Below are positions 1-12,954 of a stretch of DNA of 64,000 nucleotides, in pieces. A program made the translations under genes and the position numbers. The DNA is from Sphagnum compactum. Its lineage: Eukaryota; Bryophyta; Sphagnopsida; Sphagnales. Under the pieces are notes generated by a model. It was not told where the DNA came from and did no database searches. It saw only the letters and a list, made by a program, of their open reading frames with translations. The stretch lies in the NCBI GenBank assembly GCA_965153455.1, contig OZ234502.1:1281267-1345266 (forward strand), read 5' to 3'. Each line of letters begins with the position of its first letter. Position 1 is the first letter of the stretch.

Positions 1-1630
1 TTTTATTATTATTACCTCAGAAATTTACAAAAATCTATATGAAAATTGTATGTAAAATGTCATATACATTTATTTAGAATTCCATAATGTTAAATAAATT
101 TACAACAATAAATTGCATTATTATATTACACTAAAAATTATGTACAAGAAAATTATTAAAAATAATATATGTACATGAATGTACATGTCTATATTCTTGT
201 ATTTTACATTTATATATTCAAAACTATACATAAATAAAAGTTCAATCTTGAAAACTATAATTTTCTAATCCTACATGTGTTAAAGTTCCTTCACACTAAA
301 ATGTAATAAATAAATAAAAATATATATGAAGATTGTAAGTAAAATAATGTAAAATTTTATCTAGAATCCCATAAATTTAAATAAACTATTGTAACTAGTG
401 TCAATTTTTGGGCACTAAATTCTAATAATATTGTCCAAAAAATGTATTTGCACGTATGTAAATACACACATATACATATTTATACATCTTCATACATTTC
501 TAATGGCACACAATTTACATGTATTTTATAAAATTATAAAATAATATACAATTTACATCACACAATTTTCCTCACTTTTGAAATGGGCAACGCCCACTCA
601 CATACCCCCAAGGTTTTATTCTAGTTTTTTTTCCAACAGATGAAATGCAAATAATACCTTTCACAAATGTTTATTGCAAAATACTTTCGTAGTTGTTATT
701 TGTTACTGGAACCTAATTTCATAAAGTTCCATACATCCTCAACAAAGCTGAAGATCATAACCTTCAGTTTAGCCAAAATTGAGGATGTGAAACCAAATCT
801 GTTATGGACCTTTTACCACCAAATTTGGTGTTTCCAAATCATGTGCAATAAATACTATTTGGTACTCCAATTCAATATTTAATATTAACTTTCACTGAAC
901 TTTACTCAATTTAAGGATATCCAACAATTGAGAATTGAGGACAAAACTTCGGTCTGGACTCAGGACCATGTTTAAGGATAGCTTTAATGCAATTAAAGCT
1001 ACTAACATTTTCTTGTTTGGGGGTGGGGTTTTATCCTCAAGGAATGCATTTGGTATCTCATCTTCAATGTTATGAGATCCCATGGCACAATAAGAATGTA
1101 AAGCACAATTGAGAAGTTTTAACTTCATTTCATGTTTTTGCTTTGAGCTGGAGTTCTTGACAAGTTTTGACTTCATTCTGTGTTTGTTCTTTGAACTTGA
1201 GTTCTTATAGTTGCATGATTTTGACTTGTGTGCGTGTTTTTGACATGTGACAATTTTTTCTCACTTTTCAATTGAGACCTACATTTTCACTTGGTTCATG
1301 TTTTGATGTGTTGATTTCAATTGTGTTGGGCATTGATCTCGTAGCATATGTCAAGTTCAACACTTATGAAAGGATCAGATGTTGTTCTTAGACATTGGTA
1401 AATATTGTGGCAACCAACCGTTCTATGTTTTCCACTTTTCTTCCAAGTGACAAGATGATAAAATTTTAGTCATTTGCTGCCTTTCAATAAAACTTGGGGA
1501 ACAACCCACCACGATGAATTGATTTATTCCACAATATCAACACTATCCTTCTTATCTTCAATCTTTTGTGTGTTTAAATAAATTTCCAATGTGAACAACA
1601 TCCTGTTTCCAACTTCAAACTTCTATGCGT
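1..1630. other. AT-rich intergenic DNA, no gene recognised
   Basis: The stretch is strongly AT-rich with many short A and T runs. Open frames are short and have no recognisable domain. A 94-codon minus-strand frame at 892-1176 has a lysine-rich start and no family I know, and I do not call it. No tRNA, TIR or long repeat was seen. Confidence 0.6.
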
Positions 1631-3054
1631 AAAACAGCAACAGGTTTCATGAAAAAATCTCACCTTCTTTGGGCAGCAGGGAAGTCTCTTTCTTCAAATC
1701 TGGTAGTCATCCACCTTGCTACATCAGAACTGGTTGCAATCTGTCAAAATGTATATATACCCAAGAGAATGCAGAGGAAACTCCACAAACTGTTACTAGA
1801 TTAACCTTTGTGTCGGTTTCAGCCAAACCTAAACAAACCTGCTGCAATCTACACGTGTATGCAAAAAGTCATAATCTTTGTATTTGGTTTCATAAGAACC
1901 ATACCTTGCAAAGTGATGACTATTCATAGTCTTCTGAACTTGGGAACCCAACCAAGTCACTGTAGGCCTGATAAGACATGCAAGAAAACCAAGTGAAAAT
2001 GTAGATCTCTACAAGTTTGCAGAGAAATCTCCACAGCGACACTCTCTGCAGATGACAATAACAATGAGTGCAGTCACAACCTATAAGAGTCACTCACAAA
2101 GTGTCAGACAGTTACCTTCATCAACACCAGTAGTAAAGACTTAAGACCTGCCATGACAACCCACTGACTTCATCAGCTCCCAGCTGCCATAATAACCCTC
2201 TGTATTTCATCAGCTCCCCATCGTGAGTGTAGATGAGTATAATATAATAAGCCCAAAATTCTGGGCAAACCATTACACATCTGCACCCTGAACTCAATCG
2301 ACATTAACATAATAAGAATATGATCTTAACTGTAGCGTGGGAGGATACTAGAATTGCATTTCCAGAAGCGTTAGCAAGCCTAAGTCATCATGTTAGCTAG
2401 TAGGAACCCAGTTCCAATGTTTCACAATGAAAGGGAAAGGAACCAACAAAGAATATCCTCACCTTGATGACCATCTATTGAACTGGAAAAGTAAAATGAA
2501 GAGAGGAAGAAAGTACTCTCAGACAGGAACAGTGAAACTGCTTTCATAACAAAAGACCATCAAAATGTAAGGTTTTGTCAAAATGCATTTGCCCAGGTAG
2601 AAACCAGAACAATATCCATATAGAAAATATCCAATAAAAGCCTGTCTACTTTGCACGGATGCTACAACCAAGTCCTCTGTGATTCAAACAGGTTGACTGG
2701 CTGGGCTGCCTTGGCCTTAAAGCTTCCAGGTTAGGGTGTGCTCACATTACAACAGGTGCACTTTCCTGGAGTAAACAATATAGTGGAATATTCATTCCCA
2801 ATAATGAACCCAACTATGTTTCTCCCCTACTCTTATATTGCACAGCTTCATGGAACTAAAACTACATGCATTGAGTGATGACTGTCATTGCCAATACCCT
2901 GGTAACCTATCCCTACAAAGACCCCATTGAAATATACAGCTGTTTTGTGGTGTGTCCACCACCAGCTTACTTGCACTGGTGGCTTTCAGAAGCATTCAAC
3001 TACGTGCCTCTCTCCAGCTAACCTGATTTGACATAACTACTTCCAAATTGCTCT
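1631..3054 (-). other. 3' flank and probable 3'UTR of the P450 reductase gene
   Basis: This stretch lies directly downstream of the TAG stop (3055-3057 on the minus strand) and has a more balanced base composition than the AT-rich DNA to its left, similar to the introns of the gene. No further reductase-like exon is needed, because the protein ends with the conserved C-terminal Trp. How far the UTR extends, or whether it has 3'UTR introns, cannot be read from sequence alone. No other gene is recognised here. Confidence 0.4.
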
Positions 3055-6000
3055 CTACCAAACATCACGAAGGTACCGTCCATCCGCTTGCAACTGTTTT
3101 ACGATAGCTTCAGACTTAGTGCCACTCACTCCTCCCTGTCCACACCACATATTCAGTTAAGCCTTCATTCTAGGCCTTCCACAACTAACCTTCCAATTTC
3201 TTATTCTCTTCATTAACAGAAAAGAAAGTCAGCAAAATTGAGGTACTTCTACCCAAGTATTAACTCACTCCCTGCTTGTCATGCTGCTACAAACAACTCA
3301 AAGCATTTAACCTTCTCTAATTCTGGTCACACACTGCCACCAAGCTAATGCAGATACATCTTTCACCTCCATATCTACCTGCCTACCACAAAGTTGAAGG
3401 TAATATCTGCAGGCATCAGAGTGGAAGCTGGTCATACAGGAAATAAATCCATGGAGGTGCATACCTCTGACTGGACAATTGAAAGTAATGTGCGATGCAC
3501 ATCCTTTGCCATGCCCTTTGCATCACCACACACATATACATATGCACCCTCAGATATTAATCTCCATAAATCACTTGCCTGCAACAAAATCAACCATAGA
3601 CAATTAGGCTGCAAAGTACATTTTGCACTAGAAATTATAGTACTTCATCGATGACTAGAACAAGATTCAGTCAGAACACTCTTTGCACCTTCTCAAGCAT
3701 GTTCAATATGAACCAAGATCACATTTTTGTACTACATCCATATATGCAAGCAAAATACAGTCAAAAACTCTTCACACCTTTTCAAGCATCTTATTTTGAA
3801 CATACTCCTTTGTGGCACCTTCCCTGGAGAAGGCCACAACCAACTCAATGACCCCTTTATTGACAAAATCCTTCAGCTCCTCCTCGTATATGAAATCCTG
3901 CAATACAAAGACTTCACACTAGATGAGAACACAGATGTGGATACAACATGTCTAGCTGTTGCCTGCAACGATCAAAATTGAAAGGTAAGAGGCCAAAGCA
4001 TTTGCCTGATAGCGAGTCCGACAGCCAAAGAAGAAAATGCCCTGTCCAAGTGTCTCCCCAGCTTCTTGCAGCACAGCCCTCTCCTATTACAATCCTCAAG
4101 GATGAGCCATCAGCATGGAATATTGAAATTGGAAAACCTCCATGCCTGACTATAGAGAGAACAAATGAACCAGAACTTAAGAAAAGCTGAAAGAAATCAG
4201 ACCTGTAGAAACCCTCTGAATGGAGCTAAGCCTGTCCCAGGCCCAATCAGAATAATCGGAGTCATTGGGTTTGAAGGAAGCCTGAAATTTGACTGTCGTA
4301 CAAATATTGGCGCCCGACTGCATTCAAGATCTCCAACCTCCTGTGCAGAAATAGCATTCTGCAAAATCATTGCATCCAGATGTTATTAAACAATATCAAC
4401 TGGAACTGCACAGGGAATCAGAAAACAAGTCATTGCAGTTGATGATTGTCAACCTAATGTAAGCATGAGTTAAGGGGTTGCAGATAGGTACAAACAAGAT
4501 TCACAACTACAGGTGCCTGGTATTGGAAGCAAATCCAGATGATGAAAAACTCAATTCAACCTCAGACAGTTCAAATAAAAGTTCGCACATCTCTCTGCCC
4601 ACCACAAAATCACTTTTCTGACAGGACAGTATCTGTGATTTGCCGAACTATTGCTTCTACAATGTCTCTAGTATGTATTCTATTATATGTTCCCTGTAGT
4701 GGCCTGAAAGCTACAGTGACTTGAACAAAGCTACCATTGCAACCCAGGTGCAACCCCAGCATTTAGTACCATTCAGGGTTTACATGAGAATGAGTGTTGA
4801 GGAAGAAGATTAAATTGGAAAATAACCTTCATCCAAGTAGAGGCAACGCCATGATGAATGCGTCCTGTTGGACTAGGTCCATGGACCAAAGCACAGGTGA
4901 CATGAATTCTGGTGGGCGCAAACCTATTGCACCAAAAGCAAGTCATTCACCAAACCACAGTCAGCTTCTCTCCCACAGTTCATGGAAGTGAAACCTCTTT
5001 TCACAGGCCAAACAGATGATGCACTTAATACCTGGGTGAGGAGGAGATGGAGTAAAATCGTGGTTGAAGACGAGGAGACACAGAAGCAAAAAAGACTCCG
5101 AGTGGAACTTTTGCAGATGGAAATGCACTAATCACTTCCAATAGACTTCGCTGACTGGCTATCACCCACTGCTGGTACTCTTCCTGCATGGCCAAACAGT
5201 GGTCAGGAAATAGATAGCATGCAAACTGAAACACGTGTCACATCCTCTGACCACAGACCTGCTGCATACCAGGTTAGGAAGTAACTACCTTGCCCTGGGG
5301 TGACACAAGATGTTTCAAGCGATCAGCTTCCTCTGGGTCAGATGCATATGCAGCCAATGCAGACAAAACAGCCTGTGACCCACATCAAGCACCAAAGAGT
5401 TCAGAAATTAACCAGTGTAACTCTTCATAAACCAGCTATGAACCACAAGACATGCTGCTTAGCTGCTCCTTTCAGAAGCTGCCAAAGCTGGGTAACCATT
5501 CCTGACATGGTAGAACTTCCCTGCAGATTGGATGTTTTGTTGACTACATTCTAGTTCACCACTTGTGGAAAGAAGAGGACCCTGTTTGCAGGTTGCGATC
5601 AGTACTCACTTTGCGAGGAGAATTCAACAGATCAGCGTATTTACTGAGTGCAGTTTGGAGGGTCAATGGACCAGGGAATGGAGGAGGAAGTGATCCACTG
5701 CCACCTCCCAAGGCTTCACCATCCTCTGTGTCTGTATGAAGAGAGAATACCGTATCAAGGGGAAAACCCAGGAGCTTTGCTGCTTCTTCTACATTCTCTC
5801 GAGAATTATGTATGTAAACTCCAACATGGTCCCCTGTTTCATACCTGCCACCTCAACAAGGACTTCAGCTGGCATGGTAGAAGCTTATAGCCTAGAACTC
5901 CACATAGTTAACATATGCTATCTAACACAAACCAGAGGATGATTCTTGGGATATACTCACGTTAGACCTGTGTTTGCAATGTCAAACTCCAAGTGCGTGC

Positions 6001-9000
6001 ATGAACGGTCTGATTGAGGGGTGTGAAGCTCCCTCCGAACAGCAACATCAACCCTTTTTTGCACACAGCCACACCAGCCAAAGACAGTCTTCAGTCCTTC
6101 AAAATTATAGCTAGAGAGCTGAAATGCTCAAATAAAACAGCAGAGAAAAAACAAAGAGCAATAGAGTCCCAGACATTACCTGCAAGGATTAGTGACATCA
6201 TAGATAGCTTGACCATTTCTTTTCAGAGAATCTTGGTGTTCCCAGATCTTAGTTCCACTCTCCCACATAACCACACGATATTCAGGAACAGCCACCTTGT
6301 ATGATACAGCAGCAGCAGGTCCATCTTCTTCATCACGCAGGAGCCCATCGAGTTCTGGCCACAATTTTTCCTTCCTGGAAAAGTTTCAAAATTTATTTGA
6401 AGACATTATGATTGGAATCAGATGACAAACCTGAGACCCAAAAGCGGTACTGTAAGTGTGAACAAGGATAAAGATAGAGTCCAGGATTACATGTTCATTT
6501 CAACAACAATGTAAATCCTATAAAAAGAAAATCTGTTGGCATAGACTGTGAATGTTCAAGTCCCTCTACCCCCATAAATTGAATCAATTTTATTAGTCAG
6601 AAAGGACCATCCAATAAATAAGGAGGTATTATTATTACTACTTGATCTCCCTCTTTTTCCTTTTCTTATACTATGATTGCACCACCAGTAGAATAAAATT
6701 GGAATATTTCTACCATTTTACATTATGTTGGGGCAATTCAAATGACAGAGGCTGGGATAGCTCAGTTGGTAGAACAGAGGACTGAAAATCCTGTGTCACC
6801 AGTTCAAATCTGGTTTTCCACCACACGATAGAAGGGCTACTGCGCACATTCTTTTTGGCAATCCAAATGGCCTTGCTTTGAGGTGTAAGTCCATGTAAAT
6901 GACTTCTAAGGTCACAAGAAGACAAATTGCAAGGACAAAATTTTCTTTTCTGTCATAGGGAAGGGAAATACCCTTCCCTCCTACATGTGCTTTGTGGAGG
7001 TAAAGATATACCCACAGTCAAGAAGACAGCCAAGTTGCATTTTATCTGTGCTAGAGCATTGCATGCAGGAAACAAAGTTAAACATTATGGCAAATCACAT
7101 TGGACGTCTTGTCCTTTTTCAACATTCATGATGTACAGACAGCATAGGGTCTGCTGAGTTTGCAAGAAAAGACACATACCATGCTGTAAAATCATCATCA
7201 ATGCATTGATCATCATCACCCAATCCACAAGGAACCAACCTCTTGGCACCTGAAGAGAGAAAATGTCAACCCAGGAGCTTTAGCATCTACCAAACACAAA
7301 TCATCATCTAATTTCTGATAATAGTATGATGCAAAGCGGCACATATGCACTGGTGATCAACTGGGCAACAATGTCGGCACTAACAGTCAGGCAACCATAT
7401 GCACCTTGCTTTTCAAGAGCTGCATCAATCTGTTTTGCCACCTGCATGAAGCATCAGGATGACCTGTCAGATGGGCACAGTTAACTTGCCCTTCTAAAAC
7501 AAACAATGTGACTGACATAGATATCCACAGCCACAGTATGTATAATCTGCAACAACAAAGACAATCATGTCTCCTACCTTGTTGAAGTGCTCATACTGTC
7601 TGTTACCAAGGCCAAAAACTGCATATGTCAATCCAGTCAAAAAAGGTTCATTGTCCTGTGGCAAAAGACAAAGCAAAACATTGTACAATGAGAAAGATAT
7701 ACAGATCTGATAACAATGCTCAGAACAATAACACCACCCATTCCCTTGTCATCTCTATCAGTGCTCAACTGAAAACTTCAACATGGTACAACCAGCTATG
7801 TCACAACAAGGAAGGGCAGGAGAGCATTCATACTGTAACTCCCTCTATGAACCACTTGTGGAAACGAGCTGCATTGTCAGTGGGTTCACCATCTCCATAG
7901 CTGAATAAGCACATTGAAAGACTGTATATCAAATTCTGTTGTTACCGTTGCTGGGGACACTGACAGCTTTGGCATAACTGAAGCATTGAACAGAGGAAAA
8001 TACCAAGTAGGTAAGCACTTGAAGAGAAAGTGGATATGTTAATTGTTTATACAGATCAGTACTTACGTGGCAACTGAAAACAAGACGAACTTCTCCTTCT
8101 TTAACTTTGTTTCATACTGCTGATCATCTACACCATAATCCTCCTGTAGCCACCAACATCCCATAAGATTTGCCAAGCCTTCAACTTATACTGTGTACTA
8201 ACAACCATCACCCAAAATTGTGTAACCAGATTGGTGTATTCCTATAGACAATGCCCTGCCAGGTATCAATCTACTTACAAAATCTGATACTAGAGACTAT
8301 ATTCTCATGAACATCAGGACAATTGCCTGGTGATTTGGACCCATCACCACCTTAGGCAATGGTTTCAAATGCCACCATTGTCACATCCAGCTGTTAAGGC
8401 ATTCACAGATTGACCATCCATCACTAAGTTATGGGAATCTTCTGGCTCGTTGATGGAAGAATTGACAACCAAAATGTTGCCAGAGTTTCTGTTGTAAGAG
8501 GATGTGTACATTGGGTTAACTCTAAAGGGCTAAGTCGAAGCCAAGATAAGCAGTTGCTGAACCATTCTCTTTCCTGGTGTTTCAGTGCACAGTGCAAAGA
8601 AGTACAACTGCAGACCTGTGCTCATAGTGAAGGAATCTTGGTTAGAAACTGGCACTAAAGGAAATGCAGGCTGGCACAACATGTTGCTGCCTTGTATCTA
8701 TAGCAGTTTGCTGAAAGGAGAAGAGATATTTCTAGGCTGAAATGTCCTTTCACCCAGTATCTGCTAGCAGGTAGCTGAGTCTCTGTGCTTCAGTATTTCT
8801 TACTAATATCACTAGCAACTACAAGATTCCTGTCAATGCAGAGAACAGAGATGGATGGATATGCAGATGTCTTCAGTCTGGCATGCACTGTTTGTGTGTC
8901 TGACAACAACCCTGAGCTACACTTGGCAGGAGAGTCCCCATAACATACCAGATCTACCACCTTGAATACCACCTTGTTGTCATATCTGGCCTTCCCTTCT

Positions 9001-9669
9001 TCAGCAAGAGCCTGTCAGTGAGACAGCCACATCAGGGACCTTGCAACTCCATAAAATCCAAAAACATTCACTGAGCAGCATAATTGCAAACTCTATGCCA
9101 ACACCCATTTGTGGCAAATAAGATCTCCACAACATCCTCAACTGTTCAAACAACATACTGAGCTGCAACGTGGCATCCTTAGAAGTCTTGAATGCAGAGA
9201 AACCAATGTACAACTACTCCTCATACCAAAATGCTGAATATTAATGAACTGTTCTTTTTTTCCCCGCAGCAATAGGACAGGCACTGCAAGGTGCCTGTCA
9301 AGTTAGAGATCTGTTGAAAGGCATTAGAGAGGACCCGCATACAGTAGAATCAAGAGGAGTCATGCGTAGAACAGTGAGTACCTTGGCAAATCCTTCGGCA
9401 GTTCCTGTCTGAGTTCCAAAAAGAATGGTGACCTTTTTCGTTGTTTCATCTTCAGCTTCAACATCCTCTGGATCAGTCTCCTCTTCCAATAGGTTGGATG
9501 TCGCCTGATTTGAAGAAGCTTTTCTAGGGCCTTTGTTGGGGGAAGAAGACTGTCTCCAAAGCAGTAAACTGAGGCAGAGGAAAACCACAGCCACGGAAGC
9601 CCCGATAATGAAGTAGACAGGCGGAATAGACACGGCCACACCTGCCGTCACTTCTGTAGTGGCTGTCAT
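3055..9669 (-). CDS. CPR: NADPH-cytochrome P450 reductase, 18 exons, 694 aa
   Basis: Diflavin reductase passing electrons from NADPH through FAD and FMN to cytochromes P450 on the ER membrane. Exons in minus-strand order: 9669-9382, 9011-8949, 8143-8067, 7900-7834, 7655-7578, 7441-7405, 7249-7180, 6374-6180, 6053-5961, 5844-5610, 5372-5289, 5183-5032, 4923-4827, 4358-4203, 4083-4006, 3897-3778, 3578-3465, 3135-3055. Phases all join and give 2085 nt. Visible: N-terminal membrane anchor about residues 16-37; FMN site GTQTGTAE 85-92, YGDGEPTDN 144-152, FGLGNRQY 179-186; FAD motif RFYSISSSP 471-479 and GVASTW 505-510 (the middle position is usually Cys in plants); NADPH motif [12 protein letters not shown] 551-562; [11 protein letters not shown] near 648-658; terminal Trp 694. 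Length fits the plant family (about 690-715). The start is the first ATG before the anchor. Intron 15 has a GC donor; intron 7 carries a tRNA relic. A functional gene is inferred because no frame is broken. Confidence 0.96.
3898..4005 (-). other. GC-AG intron (intron 15 of the reductase gene)
   Basis: On the minus strand the upstream exon ends ...TAT CAG and the intron begins GCAAAT instead of GT; the acceptor is TTGCAG. Joining here gives the conserved FFGCR...DFIYE segment of the NADPH domain in frame. No nearby GT donor preserves both flanking conserved motifs. CAG before GC matches the known strong-exon context of GC-AG introns. The other 16 introns are GT-AG. Confidence 0.85.
6751..6823 (+). 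pseudogene. trnF-like: Plastid-type tRNA-Phe (GAA) relic inside reductase intron 7
   Basis: A 73-base segment reads as a cloverleaf: D arm starting TAGCTCAGTTGGTAGA, anticodon loop CTGAAAA with anticodon GAA, variable loop GTGTC, and an intact T arm ACCAG/TTCAAAT/CTGGT. It follows the chloroplast trnF-GAA pattern, not the nuclear or plant mitochondrial ones. Damage is visible: the acceptor stem no longer pairs well (GCTGGGA against TTTCCAC), one D-stem pair is lost (GAAC), and one base is missing on the 3' side of the anticodon stem. It lies antisense to the host gene. I read it as a nuclear insertion of plastid DNA (NUPT). A diverged but expressed tRNA is less likely. Confidence 0.75.
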
Positions 9670-10710
9670 CTTCCCTTCCTTCCCTGCCTAATTGAAGTCT
9701 ACGGGAGGATGTCCGAGGATTTCTCCTAAGCGCTTTTTAATCCCCCCCGGTTGCTAGGCAGTTTTTTCGTGCTTTTCTCCAGTGCACAACTGGCCTATCT
9801 ATCTAACCCCAGTCTCCTCTTCGCAAGTAATCTGTGGCCTTGCAAAGCGCTTCAGAATAGAGTGTGCGGGAAGAAGAGTACGTCTTCTTGTGCTTGTACC
9901 TCGGGAATAGGCGTGCAGTAAAAGTCTCTTCAAACTTCGAAGCAAGCAAAGTACCTGCTAGTCACTCCAAGTAGTTCACAAAACTCGGATAACTACTCCT
10001 TTAACAAAGGGAGGAGAATATGAATATCACAAGATAATCCGCTTGCGAAGAAGAAGATGCGAAAGTTGCTATTCCGATCAGACTGAAAGAATGGTCCTTG
10101 CGAAAACACTAAACAATAGAAGAAGCCATGCTTATTAGAATACTCCTGCTCACTGCGATGGATATAATAAGAAGAACTGCGGGATCATGCACTACTGGTG
10201 TTGTCAGAAGATGATGATGCTGCCCGGCCAGAAAGAGTAAAACTAGAAGAGAGAATGCGGCCTATAACACGATGATCGCAACTAGTACACAGCATGGAGA
10301 CAAACAGAGAATCATCTAGAATAGCCTCCTCTAGCATCCATCAACAAAACAATAACACAAAAACTCTCTCTCTCTCTCTCACTCTCTCTCTCTCTCAATC
10401 TCAAAAAGCTTCAAAAATAAGAAACGGAAAGAATTGTTGCGAGAGACCAAAACAGAGTCCAAGAAACAAGCGAAGAAAAACTCTCTCGTTCTCTCTCGCT
10501 CGCGACTCGCGACAATTGCAAGCGTCAAGAAGGAGAAGAGGAAGGCGGAGCTTGACGCTAGCGACGGAAACAGAGTTGAGAAAAACAAGCGACGAAAAAC
10601 ACGGCACGAAAAAAACAGAAAAAGCAAAGGGACCAAAAACACGAGACGAGAAAAAAACAAGAAAAACGGGCGAGACAATTCCCACGCCCTCAAAAGAAAG
10701 AAACTAAATA
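9670..10710 (-). promoter_or_regulatory. Promoter and 5'UTR region of the P450 reductase gene
   Basis: The kilobase upstream of the reductase ATG is clearly less AT-rich than the DNA beyond 10.71 kb, and composition changes sharply there. It contains a pure CT run at 10364-10396 (interrupted once; GA on the sense strand), typical of plant 5' leaders, followed on the plus strand by a purine-rich stretch to about 10690. Open frames of 94-137 codons exist here on both strands but are low-complexity Ser/Arg/Lys or Phe-rich readings of this biased sequence. No TATA box is assigned. Confidence 0.5.
10364..10396. repeat. (CT)n/(GA)n microsatellite in the reductase leader region
   Basis: About 16 CT dinucleotides with one interrupting A at 10381. 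On the sense strand of the reductase it is a GA tract, 0.7 kb upstream of the start codon. Such tracts are common near plant transcription starts and can bind GAGA-type factors; that role here is inference. Confidence 0.85.
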
Positions 10711-10839
10711 AATCAATAAACTATTATTAATTAGTAATAAATTGTTGCTCTATTTGTGCTTTGCGTTGCTACCTCACTTCCAATGACGATTGACTGACAT
10801 AAGGTCGGAATATTAATATTTTTTTTTTGATTTTTTCCT

Positions 10840-11660
10840 TGACTCTTACAATATCAAATCATTGTTCTAAATTGTTTTAATTTTCCGATTTTTTAATACA
10901 TTTTTCTATAAAATCATTTTCACTTTCATTAAAAAATTTAAATAAAAAGTAATCTCACTTCAATTCCTCATATTTGTGTTTTGCTTTATTACTTGAATAT
11001 TATAATATCAAAAATAAAATACATGATTGCATTTTTTTTAATGAAATCATTCTCATTTCCATTAATTTTTTAAAATAAACTTCGATCTCACTTGAAGTCT
11101 CAATATTTGTGTTTTGATTTGTTTCTTGAATATTCCAATATCAAAAAACTAAAATTCACGATCGCATAATTTTGTTATGAAATCATTTTCACTTCCATTA
11201 ATTTTTCTAAATAAAAAATTGATCTCACTTGAAGTCTCAATATTTGTGTTTTGATTTATTACTTGAATATTGCAATATAAAAATTTAAAAAAAATCATGA
11301 TGGCATAATTTTTGTATGAAATCATTTTCACTTCCAATAAGTTTTAAAAAGAAACTTCAATCTCATATGAAGTCTCAAATTTATTTATTTATGATTTGTT
11401 ACTTGGAATATTACAATATCGAAAAAATAATTAATGATTGCATAAAGTTTTTATGAAATCATTTTCACTCCCATTAGTTTTTAGAAAGAAACTTTGATCT
11501 CATCTCAGGTGTCAAAATATTCATATGTTTTAATTTGTTCCTTGAATCTTACAATATCAAAACACAAATTTCATGATCACATGTATATCTTTATGAAATC
11601 ATTTTCAATTTCATTAATTTTAAAACATGAAATCACATCTTCACTTATGGAAAACATTAA
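10840..11660. repeat. Tandem satellite, about 137-bp unit, six diverged copies
   Basis: The anchor word ATGAAATCAT (or close variants) recurs at 10907, 11041, 11177, 11316, 11453 and 11593, a spacing of 134-140 bases. Each unit continues with a CACTTCCATTAA-like word, then ATCTCACTTGAAGTCTCAA, then TTGTGTTTTGATTTGTT. Copies differ by many substitutions and small indels, so the array is old. It sits just upstream of the reductase promoter region. Confidence 0.85.
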
Positions 11661-12954
11661 AAAAAATTTGATGTATCGATTACACTAAGAAAGAAATTCA
11701 TGAAACTATATATCAATCTCAACAAAAAAAACAATTTAACAATTGAAAAACAAATTCTATGTAATGTGACCTAAAAAAATTGATGTATCAATTATACCAA
11801 GAAATCAATTCATAAAATTATATCAATCTCAAAGAAAGCAAATTCTTTTGAGAAGTCAAACTTGTGGGACATTTCTTTTTAAAAAGAGGGAAGAAAAAGA
11901 GTGCGATTATTGTCACAAAGTTGGGCTATCATGTAAAGGAAAGTTGGCATGAAGAATAGAGTGGAGTGAGGGTTGGACAATGATTTCATGTGGAACATCA
12001 ATCTTTCACCATCCCAGCATGAGCATAGTAATAAGGATCAACACTTATGTTGGCTTTCAAATGTTTGGGGAAAGGATAGTGACCACACCATTTATGTGAA
12101 GAAAATATGGCAATGCTTCAAGTGCGATAAAAATTTATTGCATCCATGACTTCATCTATGTTTGCAAAACAATATGAGCTTTCTACAATATGAGCTTTCT
12201 ACTAGAATTTTTTCATATTGTAAATATTGGTGATTTTAAAAATAAGGGGGGGGGGTCTCGGGGCCATGTAGGTTTAGCCTCAATTTGCCACTTTTTGGTC
12301 TTGGACCCTCATCTAAAGGCAGTGGGTCCAATTTATGGCTCTCAGCCAATAGGAGTATTCTATTTCATTGGACCCTGGACCTTGGACCTTCATCTAAAGT
12401 GACCTTAATATTCAGATTAAATCCCAATGAACAAGAGGGTAATTGATTTGGCTCAGCCCACATTTACCACAAGATTTTTGAAAAAATAAATTTCCACTGG
12501 ATTTCTATAGTAACCTTTGAATAAAAACCAACCAAGAGAATGAAATGCTTGTGTCGTCACAAAAATCTCACTCATTCTACATAGTGCTTGCCATAGTAGC
12601 TTGTCTTTCATGTGTAGTGTAAAGCCCAAGGCTGCATGCTTTATGGGAAGCCCAGGAGGGCCCATATGAGGTGTTTCAAACCTTCCCAAAACCAACCGAG
12701 GAAAAAATATGCTGACAAACATGTCATCCAACTACACTAAAAAAAAATCAAGTGGGTGTTTAGATCATTAGTTGACCTCTCGGTCATTGGGGTATGTTAT
12801 GTTCCTATGAAATCCATGCATTCGGAGTCTTTCAACTTGGTTCATTTTTGGTCAAATATTTTGAGAGAGTTTCCTTTGCAACTTTTCACAACTTTAGACC
12901 CCCCATCACATAAAGTTTGAAGAGCCAGTTTCCTTCAACAGTCAATTGCAAGTA
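11661..12954. other. Intergenic, no gene recognised
   Basis: AT-rich at first, then of mixed composition from about 12240. A short word, TGGACC(T/C)TCATCTAAA-like, occurs twice near 12305 and 12385, suggesting an old local duplication. Frames of 70 and 92 codons at 12190-12402 and 12453-12731 have no recognisable domain. Confidence 0.5.

Noticed and set aside
6710-6925. 71-codon minus-strand frame inside reductase intron 7
   Set aside because: It reads across the plastid tRNA relic on the opposite strand and has splice-incompatible flanks.
10294-10730. Overlapping 94-137-codon frames on both strands
   Set aside because: Low-complexity readings of a CT run and purine-rich leader; coding-like in every frame at once, so not selected as protein.
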